Assembly: GCF_023343835.1 (NCBI RefSeq)
Contig: NC_064440.1
Coordinates: 34,975,537-35,039,536 of the forward strand
Reading direction: 5' to 3'
DNA from: Lagopus muta
Lineage: Eukaryota > Chordata > Aves > Galliformes > Phasianidae
Length of the DNA: 64,000 nucleotides
Position numbers and translations under genes: made by a program. Below, piece after piece: positions 38,033 to 47,014 of the stretch (position 1 is its first letter; every line of letters begins with the position of its first letter). The notes beneath the pieces are model-generated. The model was not told the DNA's origin. It did not search any database and worked only from the letters and a program-made list of their open reading frames with translations.

Positions 38033-38068
38033 CCATTGGGTTTGGCCTTACCAATGGGTTTGGCCAGT
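38033..38068. repeat. 18-bp imperfect tandem duplication
   Basis: CCATTGGGTTTGGCCTTA is followed by CCAATGGGTTTGGCCAGT. Confidence 0.85.
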
Positions 38069-39728
38069 TGGGTCTGGGGCAGTGAACAGGAATTACAAGG
38101 GATTGTCTGGCTCAGATTGGAAGGATGAGGAAATCTGACAAGGAAAAGCGTGCTGCTTGCTGGAAATGGGTGATTAACACCAAAGGGTTTGCACAGCAGA
38201 GGTTGGGGAGCGCCTGCGGCACAAAGCTGGGCCTCCCTTATCTCCCACCTCTTTGCTTTCTGTTGTTCATTCATCCCAGCAGCCAAAGGATTTAAAGGCA
38301 CACGAGAAGCTCTGTCATTTGCTTTGCATGCTTCCTCACACAGCGTAAAAAAATAAGCTCTGTTGTTTGTAGGAAGCGATCACTACCTGGTTGGGTGTTC
38401 ACCTTCACTCTACAAACATGGGCCAAGGGGCTGGGAAGGGGAGCAGGAAGCCAGAAAAATGCATGCCTACGAGCCCCCCATGCTTCCCTCCCAGGTTGTA
38501 CCAAGACAGGGGCACACATTGGTGGGTAATTGTTTTTGAAATGAGATCAAGCCTGCAGGAAAGTCATACATACAAAATAAATCTCATCTGAATCATTCAT
38601 TGAGTTTGTACCAGGTGTAAATCAGAGTCCCCTGACTGAACAGCATTCGGACCCCTGCAAGCACATGCTGTGTTGGGGATTTCTGGAGCACCTCACTCTG
38701 TTCACCAAAAGTCAAGAAGCCCTGCTCACCTGGCAGCTAGCAACAGTCTGCCTCCCATGGCCATAGGAGAAGATCCATTTTGCTACAGCACGACCCAAGA
38801 AGGACATCTGAATCTGCCAGCTGCCAAGGCTTCCTACTGCTTACCTACGCCATCACTCATCAGTGTGTCTTCAATTTGCAGCAAGGGAGTGATTGGCCTG
38901 GAAGAGCCCACCCCAGGGAAGCTGCTGGACTTGCAGCACTAACAGAGCACTATAAGGCATAGCTTGGAAGCAAAGCACTCCCTTGCACAGCTCCAGAAAG
39001 CAATCAGTAGCATTGCACAGGCAGTGTGGTTTGCTGGACAACTATCAACATTCACAAATAATGGAAAACACGCTCTCTCCAACACACTCCAATGCAGAGC
39101 AACAGGATGCTGCAGATGGGGTGGTAGCAGGAGCCAGGATTGTATGGTGAGCTTGGAGCTTGAATTGGTGAGAGCTCAGCATGCCCTCCCCTCTGCAAGG
39201 TATTGGTGGCATTGGGGCAGCAAGCCACTGCTTCCCTCCAGGAGCTTCCTTCTGCCAGGGATTTCCAGCCCAGCTTCTGCTGGCACTGAGGGGTTCAACC
39301 CCTATCTGCAATTTCAAAGGCAGCAATTGAGCAAAGGTGAGCCCTTCTCTTCCCAAAAGAGGCAGATGTGCTCTCATATCAGAGTCATGGGAGTGCCATC
39401 CTGGATCAGCTCTTCTGTGCACTGCTTAGCCAAAATAAATGAGACAACGTCCCAGTTTGCCAGGTTTTGTGTATGTGCTCGAGGAGGAAAAACGTGGGCA
39501 AATGGATAGAGAAAGTCTTATCTGAACTTTAAGCATGGAATTCCTCCTAGATTATCTCCAGCCCAATATAAAAGCCTGAGCTCATTAGGGCATCCTGTTC
39601 GGGTCTAATTGCTCATCACTACCGCTCCCTGATGGAGGAAGTGTGAGTGGCACATTTCTAAAGGTGCTCCACCACCAGGCAGGGAGCTCCAGTGTGCCAA
39701 GGCTGGACCCCAGCTGGATGAATGCCCA

Positions 39729-39857
39729 GGCTGGATGGGGCATTGGGCAATCTGATCTAGTGGATGGCAACCCTGCCCAAGGCAGGGTTTGGAACCAGCA
39801 GAGCTTTAAGGTCCCTTCCAACCCAATCCATTCTGTGATTCTGTGATTCTGTGGTTC
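39729..39857 (+). mobile_element. CR1 LINE 3' end with octamer tail
   Basis: GGCTGGATGGGGCATTGGGC, AAGGTCCCTTCCAACCC and three ATTCTGTG octamers mark an intact CR1 3' terminus. Confidence 0.9.
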
Positions 39858-39865
39858 CACAAGTC

Positions 39866-40255
39866 CATTGTTCTATGATTCTATGCTTGGGGATACAGTG
39901 TTGGTAGATGAGAGAAGAGCAATTGATGGCATCTACCTGGACTCATACAAAGCTTTCCACACTGTTCCACACAACATCCTTGTCTCTAAATTGGAGAGAT
40001 CTGGATTTGGTGGATGGACCACTTGGTGGATAAAGAATTGGCTGCATGGTTGCACTCAGAGGGTTGCAGTCAACAGCTTGGTGTCCAGGTAGACACCAGT
40101 GATAAATGGTGCTTCTCAGGTTTTGGCATTCGGACAGGCTTGAGGAGTGAGCCCATGTGGAGAAAAGCTGGGAGGAACTCTTTGCCAGGGGGTGTAGGAG
40201 TAGAACAAGGGGTGATGGTTTTAAACTATAAGAGCGTGGGTTTAGAGCAAACATA
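39866..40255 (+). pseudogene. CR1 element with internally deleted reverse-transcriptase segment
   Basis: An octamer-like TTCTATGATTCTATG at 39870 precedes a short CR1 pol segment. Translation near 39900-40092 reads [29 protein letters not shown] and [16 protein letters not shown], matching the RT block around the conserved YLDFSKAFDTV-type motif, with D replaced by H. After about 40135 it jumps to the end-of-ORF2 region (GGGGTGATGGTTTTAAACTA). It stops without a normal 3' tail. Non-functional. Confidence 0.85.
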
Positions 40256-41690
40256 GGGCTCAGCTGGACTTTCTCCACCGGCAGTGTGTCCAATGTGCAT
40301 CCTCAGAGAGGGAATGGGCAGCATTTAATCTGCATGAATCGCCCATCTTCATGTAAGCAGACAGTCCCAAGTGTGTTGAAGACTGACACTTTGCTGCCTG
40401 GAGATGTGAGTTTACCACAGAAAGATCACGGGGCTGCTGAGTGATGCACGTCCACCTCCCCCATCCCAGAATCCAGCTCTTCTGAATGAGCACTTTTGCT
40501 CCCAGAGGCGTCTTTTATCTCTGGCCTGAGATGATCCAGAGGTCCTCACAGCCACTTCTCAGGGTTCACAAATAATTCAGCTATTCAGGAAATCACTTAA
40601 ATGAATGCAAGTGAATGGAGGGCTTGGAAGGGACACAGAATGGGCAAATTCAGGCTTTTGGGTACTGAAGAGGACAGTGTGATCTACCCCTGACACAGAC
40701 TGACTTGCTTAAGGAGCGGCTGAAAAGCAGGGTGATGAATGGTGTGAAACACAGCAACTGTGAGACCCTGCAGGTGCTCGCTGAAAGGTTCCCACCAGCA
40801 AGAGAGATCAAACTGCCCTGCTGCAACCAGAGAACCGGGCTGTCCAGCTCTGGGGAGCTGTGCATTGATAAACCCCGGCCTCTCAAAGCCAAGCAAGAGA
40901 AATGAGCTCCTGAGGTCACTTTGAAGTGGTTTTGCAGCTCGCTGGGTTCACTGCCGAAACGCGTCCTGGAAGCACGAAGTGCAGGAGGAGCCAAGTCCAG
41001 GAAGAGGAAATTTACTCATTGCAACAAGCAGGGCCCTGGTCCTGCCCAAGGAATAAAACAAGGGTGAGCAGAAGGAGGGCCTCACACCCTGCTCTGACCT
41101 CCTCTGCTCCAAGGCTTTGCTCTCCCTGCTTCTGCAGTGTTTCAACCAAGCTGCCCACAGTGGTTTCAGCAGCCACCACTGCTTTGCTGCAAATTGCATC
41201 TGTCCCCACACTGCATCCATCCCACACTGCATCCACCCAACACTGCATCCACCCAACAGCATGCTGCAACCTTCCAAAACCCATTGCTTTTCCCTCCCAA
41301 CACCACCGTTCCCCAGCACAGCCCCCTCTGGAGCCAGACAAGGCCCAGTGTTGGCAGTGCTGGCAGTGAGCACTCGGTTAGCCCGCCCTGTTCAGGCTTT
41401 GGCTCCCTGCCTCGAGGCTGGAGCCATGTCAGCTCGGAATCCTGAGCTGTACTTAACTCCAGAAAGCCTCAGTGGAAATGCTCCATTAAGGAGAGAAAAA
41501 AAGCAGGCGGTGACACAACTTCTTGCTTTATTAAAAATGAAGGTTGGATTTTCCTCCCATTCTTTGCCTGCTGCAGAAATCCAGACTGCAGCACCGTGAC
41601 TCCAGGTGCAGTGCCACCCTCCTCCTTTGAATCCTTGTATTCAATCCCCTGGGTCTCACCCCACTGGATGAGGGCTCAGTCAAAAAGTCC
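40256..41690. other. Intergenic flank upstream of the minisatellite
   Basis: No supported gene. It includes a 16-bp x 3 tandem repeat (41205-41252). Overlapping ORFs on both strands near 40926-41599 are low-complexity or chance. Confidence 0.5.
41205..41252. repeat. 16-bp tandem repeat, three copies
   Basis: CCCACACTGCATCCAT/C repeats three times with one or two changes. It lies about 440 bp before the larger minisatellite and is unrelated in sequence. Confidence 0.88.
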
Positions 41691-42600
41691 TTGCACGCAT
41701 GCTTGCTTTGCACGAGGACTGCCCCTTGCACAAGAGGTCCCTTCACCCTCTATGCATGCCCACTTTGCACGAGGATTGCATCATGCAGGTGCCCTACCCC
41801 TCGCACAAGGAGCTCCCATACCTCCAGTGCACACCAGTTTGCACAAGGTCCTCCCTAGCACAAGGGCTTCCCATGACCCATTTGCACACCTGTTTTGCAA
41901 GTGGTGTGGCATTGCACAAGGATGACTCCTTGCACAAAGGATTCTCACAACCCATTTGCACACCTGTTTTGCACAAGGAGCACCTCTGGCAAGAGGGTAG
42001 CCCCTTGTACAGGTGTTTCCACAAGCCATTTGCACACCCATTTTGCATGAAGAGCACTCCCTGCATGAGGGCTTCTTGCACTAGGGGTTCCCACATTGGC
42101 ACACCCATTTTGCACCACGACCACCCATTGCACAAGAGGTGCCCACAACCCATTTTGCTCAATGAGTACCCCTTGCACAAGGACTGCCTCTTACATTCAT
42201 GGATTCCACAACACATTTGCACACTCATTTCACACGAGGCACGCCCTTTGCACGAGAGGTTCCCACTACCCATGTGCACGCTCATTTTGCACGATGAACA
42301 CCCTCGCACGAGAGCTGCCCCTTGCACGAGGGCTTCCCAGAACCCATTTGCACACCTGTTTTTGCACGATGAGCACCCCTTACACGAGGACTTCTCGCAC
42401 GAGGGGTTCCCACAGCCCATTTGCACACTCATTTTGCACCATGAACACCCTTGCACGAGGGCTGCCCTTTGCACGAGGGGTTCCCACAACACACTTGCAC
42501 ACCCGTTTTACACGAGAACTGCCTCTTGCACGAGGGTCTCCAGCACCTCCGCGCCACCATCGCGCACCAAGGATCCCACAGCACACACTCATCGTGCAAA
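41691..42600. repeat. Degenerate minisatellite, ~74-bp unit, ~12 copies
   Basis: Phrases like CCCATTTGCACACC, GTTTTGCAC and CTTGCACGAGG recur along the whole segment. The shared TTTGCACAC anchor recurs mostly at 73-75 bp (for example near 41877, 41951, 42025, then 42276, 42350, 42423 and 42497), with shorter steps of about 57-67 bp where units are truncated. Each unit contains two or three TTGCAC(G/A)AGG sub-motifs, suggesting an older, shorter sub-repeat. The last recognisable degenerate unit ends at about 42600, some 50 bp before the CRE. Stop codons are scarce in several frames, so long spurious ORFs appear on both strands. I do not recognise it as a named satellite. Confidence 0.9.
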
Positions 42601-42649
42601 CCCCCCCAGCCCCCCCTTCTCCGGGCCCCGCTCCTGCAGCCCCTCCCCC
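42601..42649 (-). other. C-rich block; G-quadruplex-prone on the minus strand
   Basis: Five C runs of 4-7 bases occur between 42601 and 42649 (42601-42607, 42610-42616, 42626-42629, 42640-42643, 42645-42649). On the minus strand these are G runs separated by 1, 2, 9 and 10 nt, so a G-quadruplex is possible, though two loops exceed the canonical 7 nt. The block separates the minisatellite from the CRE. Confidence 0.5.
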
Positions 42650-42657
42650 TGACGTCA
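42650..42657 (+). promoter_or_regulatory. CRE palindrome (CREB/ATF site)
   Basis: TGACGTCA is the full consensus cAMP-response element. It sits at the left edge of the CpG island and just upstream of the GC box, a classic core-promoter-proximal position. The site is seen directly; occupancy and cAMP responsiveness are inference. Confidence 0.7.
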
Positions 42658-42659
42658 GG

Positions 42660-42760
42660 GCTGCGCGGGGCGGGCGGTGAGCGCTGTCCGGTGCCGGGCG
42701 GGGAAACGCGAACCGAGAGCGGCGTTGGCGACGGTGGAGGTTCGGTTCCTCCGCCCGCAG
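42660..42760 (+). other. SH3BP4: SH3BP4 first exon (non-coding), 5' end uncertain
   Basis: The 3' boundary is a near-consensus donor CCGCAG|GTAAGC at 42760/42761 inside the CpG island. The transcription start cannot be fixed from sequence; the left limit given is only the region just downstream of the CRE and GC box. No ATG needs to be invoked here, so the exon is likely wholly 5' UTR. It would be spliced over about 17.8 kb to the acceptor at 60540, unless further leader exons exist in between. Confidence 0.6.
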
Positions 42761-43205
42761 GTAAGCGCCGTGCGGAGAGCGGCTCCGCGGGTCCGGAGTT
42801 TGTGGGTGAGCGGCCCCCCCGTGGGTCCGGTGCGCGGAGTGCCGTGTGAGTGTGCGCGTTGTGTACGCGGGTGTGCTTGTGCTGTGTGTGTGTGTAAATG
42901 CACGTGAGATGCGTCTATCCGGCGTGCACGGGTGCAGGGTGCGGGTGTGCGCAGCTCGGAGTGCGGGTCCCGTGCATATCTGTGCTGGAGAAAGTTTTGC
43001 TCCCGCTCGGTGCCTTGGGCGATGGCCACCTGAGCGCTGCTTCCCCCTCCTGCAATCCCACTGCTCTGCTGCTCTCCGGATTCGTTCCTGCAGCGCTGGG
43101 AGCTCTGCGGGTGCCACCTTGAGAGGTGGCTTTGCTGGTGCCGTGTGTGGGATTGTAGTAATAGCCGAGGCCCTGTGCGGGCTGGTGGCTTCATTCAGAG
43201 AGCTG

Positions 43206-43232
43206 TAGAATATCCCGAGTTGGAAAGGACGT
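43206..43232 (-). mobile_element. CR1 3' end remnant
   Basis: TAGAATATCCCGAGTTGGAA and AGGACG match the start of a reverse-complement CR1 terminus. Only about 27 bp remain. Confidence 0.6.
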
Positions 43233-43400
43233 CTTGCGGAGATGCAAGGACCGCCCTGCTGCTCACTGCCACGCTGTGAGGTTTCTTCAGCTGTGAACTG
43301 CAGCTCTGTGGCCATGAGTTGTGCTTGAAGTTTCTGTGGCCACGAGCACGTTCCAGCAGCCCCTTTCCTTCCAGCACACAGATTTGGCCTTCTGACCACG

Positions 43401-43971
43401 AGCCAGCAGTGTGCCCAGGTGCCCAAGAAGGGCAGTGCCATCCCGGCACTAGTGCAGCCAGCAGGAGGTGACCTCCCCTCGTACACAGCTGTGGGGAGTG
43501 CTGTGCTCAGTGTTGGGCCCCTCGCTGCAAGAAGGACGCTGAGACCTGGAGTGTGTCCAGAGAAAGGCAACAAAGCTGTGATGGTCTGCAGCACGGGTCT
43601 GATGGGGAGCGGCTGAGGGAACTGGGGTTGTTCAGTGTGGAGGAGAGGAGGCTCAGGGGAGACCTCATCGCTCTGCAACTGCCTGCAAAGAGGTTGTGGT
43701 GAGCTGGGGTCGGCATCTTCTGCTGGATAACAGCAATAGGACGAGAAGTAATGGCCTGAAGTTGCACCAGGGGAGGTTCAGGTTGGATGTTAGGAGCAAT
43801 TCTCAGAAAAAGTGGTCAGGCACTGGCACAGCTCCCAGGGAGGTGGGAGCGTCACCGTCCCTGGAGGTGTTCACGAGATGCATATGTGTGGCTCTGAGGG
43901 ATGTGGGCAGTGGGCATGGTGGGGTGGGTTGGGCTGAGTGCCCTTTTCCAACTGGACTGATTGTGTGATCT
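43401..43971 (+). mobile_element. Long CR1 LINE fragment (end of ORF2 plus 3' UTR)
   Basis: AGCCAGCAGTGTGCCCAGGT opens the ORF2 C-terminal region. TTGGGCCCCTCGCTGCAAGA, CGGCTGAGGGAACTGGGG, GGCTCAGGGGAGACCTCATC, GGGGAGGTTCAGGTTGGATG and CCTTTTCCAACTGG follow in canonical order. At about 570 bp it is among the most complete 3' CR1 copies here. It lies in SH3BP4 intron 1, in sense orientation. Confidence 0.92.
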
Positions 43972-45644
43972 GTACCCGTGGTGAAAGGGAAGTGAAGGAG
44001 CACTGCTCTCTCATCTGTCCTCTTCCCCCTGTTTGCGTATGTGCTTCAGGGTTGCCTCTTGGCTCCGTCTGGCACAGGGCTCACTGGTGTTGGGAGGTTT
44101 TTGTTTTGGGTGTGTGGATCGGCAAACTGTTGGTGAGTGTACTGCTGATAGAAGGTGAACTGGGAGCCCCAGGGCTCAGTGTTCCTGTGCTGTGCTGCCA
44201 GAACGGTGCAGCAGCTCCACCTGCCCCGTGGGGGTGATGCTTTGCATCCTTCAGCAGAAAGCACCATGCAGGGTGTGCTTGCTGCTGCAGCATCCCATGC
44301 TGATGCTCCCTTGCAGTGATGGATGTGGGAGCAACTTTGTAGCCTGGAAGCTGTACACATTATGACAAAGAGTTGGAAAGTGGCTGAGTCATTGTTTTCA
44401 CCTCCCATGTGTTAACCTCATCGCCCAGACACAACTGGGAACGTCAGAGGGATGGTGACACACGGCTGTCAGACAGCAGGGGGAGAGGTCCAGCCCAGCC
44501 CTGCACAGCCACAGCGTTCTGCAGGACCTCTGCCCAGAGCCCAGCCAGATGTGTGGTACCTGGGTGGGTGCGTGGTCACTGTGCACGAGTTGTTGAGGGG
44601 ACACAGCTTGAATGGCACTGCGTGTGTGTGGCCCTATTTGAGCGAGGTCGGCTGTTTCCTTAGGAACAGAAAAGCCTTTTTGGAGCCGAACAATGGCACG
44701 TCCCATGGTGCGGTCAGCGAGCAAGTAAGGCAGGGGATATTTCACAGACCAGTTCCTGCTGCTGTGAGCTTGCCAGTGGGCTCTGAGCACTGAGCTGCTG
44801 GCTGCCAGCATCGCACGGCTCTGTGGTTTGGGTCTCCTGGGCGCGGGATTACGGGAGCTGAACAAAGAGAAACTTTTTCTTTTCGTAATGGATCCGCCTG
44901 CCAGCAAATGGCAGCTAACTTCAGGGAGGAAAAACAAAACAAGGCTCTGCCCGGTCAGAAAAAGCGTCCTCACATCTGTGGCATTTCCTTTCTTTCTTTC
45001 CCACTCGCCAGCCCCTCGTGTCCTGGCCGCAGCATTGAAAACCTGGGATCAGATTAGCAGTGCTGGGGTGGGGCTGCTTTCAGCCTCAATAAGGAGCATT
45101 TCCCAGCTGGGAAACCCAGCCCCAAAGCCCTCTGTGCTGGTTTTTCCCCTTGCAAGAGCTACAGCTGGTACCTTTTGGGGTGTGTGTGGCTGCACCTGTG
45201 GTGTAAATGAAGCTCTTGAAGTCTACAGTCTTAATGCACCTGGTCAGCAAGCAGCTGGTGCTTACGGTTCCTCAGTTAGGAAAAAGAGGAGACGTTTGGG
45301 TGCATCTCCTTACCTATGGAGACTGTAAGGCTCCCTGTCGTGTGAGCTTTGTTTGCTCAGATGGAGAAGTGGCTTTGAGAAAGGGGATGAACTCTCGGTC
45401 TCCAAGATGGGTGGGGAGCAGCTTTTTGGCCGCAGAAGCTGGCAGACAGCCTGACCCTGCCCACTGCAGGATCCTGGCCCCATGCTTCCTGAAGTCTTAC
45501 CTTTGATCCCACTGGGCTTAAATACACCTGTGGCCCGGCCACAGTCTTCCCAGTGCTGTCCACAGCTTTGTGGCCATTTTCCTGACGGTCCCCTGCTCAG
45601 CAGTCCCCTCGCAACCATCACATGTGAGTATGCTTTTCTGATGG

Positions 45645-45730
45645 CTTAGACTAGAACAGATCTCAAAGCCCACCCAGCCCAACCCCTGCTCTTCCAAGGG
45701 GCACCTCCCATAGCCCACGTGCCCAAAGCT
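45645..45730 (-). mobile_element. Possible diverged CR1 fragment
   Basis: GATCTCAAAGCCCACCCAGC, CCAACCCCTGCTCTTCC and GGGGCACCTCCCATAG parallel the reverse-complement CR1 3' region, but divergence is high. Confidence 0.45.
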
Positions 45731-46260
45731 GCATGCAGCCTAGCTAGCACTACCTTGGGTAGGGTGGATTTTTTCCATCCCAATGTCCCAGGATGCAGCT
45801 CCTTCTCGGTGCTTTGCAGAGCTGAGAAAAACACAGCAGCCACAAAGCCTTTCTTTTGGCCATTGTGTGCGTTGCTTGGTTATCTCCAGGCAGGGGCTGC
45901 AGACAGACAAAGTATTTACTGTCCTTGGGAGATGATTATTACCTCCGTCAGCAAAGCATCTCTGTGCAGGACAGCATGTTTGTTCGCACCGGCCTTGACC
46001 AGCTTATCGCCCTGTGAGTTGCAGGTAGCACTGCTCATTCCTGGAGCTTTTTGCCCTGGAATGAGGGGTGGTGCCACGAGATCAGACATGGGTGATGGGT
46101 CTTTTCCCACATCTGCTGTGTCCTTTACTTTTCCATCCCCCAAACGGCTTGCTGGGCAGACCTCATGTAGCCTATGTATTCCCGTGGCCTCTAGATGCAG
46201 TGTTGTTCCTTTTCAACGTCCTGTTCAGCTTGGTGGTGAAAAACAAATGAAGGGTTTGGA

Positions 46261-46282
46261 TTTTTTTTTTTTTTTTTTTTTT
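46261..46282. repeat. Poly-T run (22 T)
   Basis: An uninterrupted run of 22 T. It could be a slippage homopolymer or the poly-A of a minus-strand retrocopy, but the sequence to its left shows no recognisable gene. Confidence 0.9.
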
Positions 46283-46994
46283 GGAGTCTGAAAGCACTGG
46301 TGAGAAACAGCTCTGTGCAATCAGTATGAGTTTCCAAGTCATTGTTCTCCTGTTTTGTGCTGCTGCTGAGGTGTGGCCCCATGCTCCCTGGAGAGTGACC
46401 GAGCTGCTCAGAAGGAGCCTTTCCAAAACATATAACGTCGAGCCCTGTTCCTGAAAGTTAATCATGGCAGAAAACGCTTTAATTAACTCAATTAGCCAGA
46501 CAGTCCATCTGGACTCTTGCAGTGCTTGGTTAAATCCCATGAAATGAGGTCACAGCTCTGGCTGGAGGACAAGGATGGATGCCTGCGAGCCCCTCAGGGA
46601 TGTGCTGTGGTCTCCAACCCCCAGTGGTGCTGGTGGCATGGGTAGGGGGTTGCTGGCACCAGTGCTTTCCTAATGCTGCCATACCTGCAGGAAGGGGGAA
46701 TTTTTTCCAGGGAGCACCTACAGATGTGGGTATGTTATTGCAACCAGCGCAATGCCACAGCCTGGCTGTGGATCTCGGGGGTGGATGAGTGTCATCTCTC
46801 CGCTGTCCCTAATTACCCAGCTCCTTTTGCAAGCCTGAGACTGAAATCCCTTCAACTTGAGGAGTTTGGAGGTCACTGAGAGCAATGGCCTCTGCTGCAG
46901 CTAGTGGGTGAGCAGCGCTTCTTGTTTCAGCAACTTGCCCACCAAATAGCTGGGGACAGAGGAGTTTTGGGGTGCAAACTCACCGAGCACAGAG

Positions 46995-47014
46995 GGATGG
47001 ATGGATGGATGGAT
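46995..47014. repeat. ATGG tetranucleotide microsatellite
   Basis: Five perfect units of GGAT. Confidence 0.9.

Larger units (their letters stand above)
33511..39728. other. Intergenic, scattered small tandem repeats and AT-rich motifs
   Basis: About 6.2 kb with no supported gene and no clear CR1. It contains a 19-bp tandem duplication (34990-35027), an 18-bp imperfect one (38033-38068) and an octamer/TAATT cluster (36474-36511). A 181-codon frame at 38964-39509 has no recognisable domain. Confidence 0.5.
42640..43100 (+). promoter_or_regulatory. SH3BP4: CpG island, likely SH3BP4 promoter
   Basis: This is the densest CpG segment of the window and lies upstream of the SH3BP4 coding exons on the same strand. 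It contains a perfect palindromic CRE TGACGTCA at 42650-42657 and a GC box GGGGCGGGC at 42667-42675. I see no clear TATA box, as is usual for CpG-island promoters. It is followed by an excellent splice donor at 42760/42761. The downstream part (about 42845-42910) becomes GT-rich. Assignment to SH3BP4 rests on strand, position and the absence of any other gene between; divergent transcription to the left is also possible. Confidence 0.75.

Noticed and set aside
38964..39509. 181-codon plus-strand ORF
   Set aside because: No domain or similarity that I recognise, and no splice or promoter context.
41699..42680. Long plus-strand ORFs (317 and 194 codons) across the 74-bp repeats
   Set aside because: Their length comes from a unit lacking stops, the reading frame rotates with each copy, and no domain is recognisable. 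Treated as repeat artefacts.
42380..43678. 432-codon minus-strand ORF crossing the CpG island
   Set aside because: It combines minisatellite, GC-rich island (few stops by composition) and CR1 sequence in one frame. No family resemblance.
46200..46290. Poly-T run as the tail of a minus-strand processed pseudogene
   Set aside because: The flanking sequence to the right shows no coding resemblance, and no target-site duplication is evident.
44398..46291. ORFs of about 190 codons on both strands in intron 1
   Set aside because: Low-information sequence with no domains and no splice context. Consistent with chance in moderately GC-rich avian DNA.
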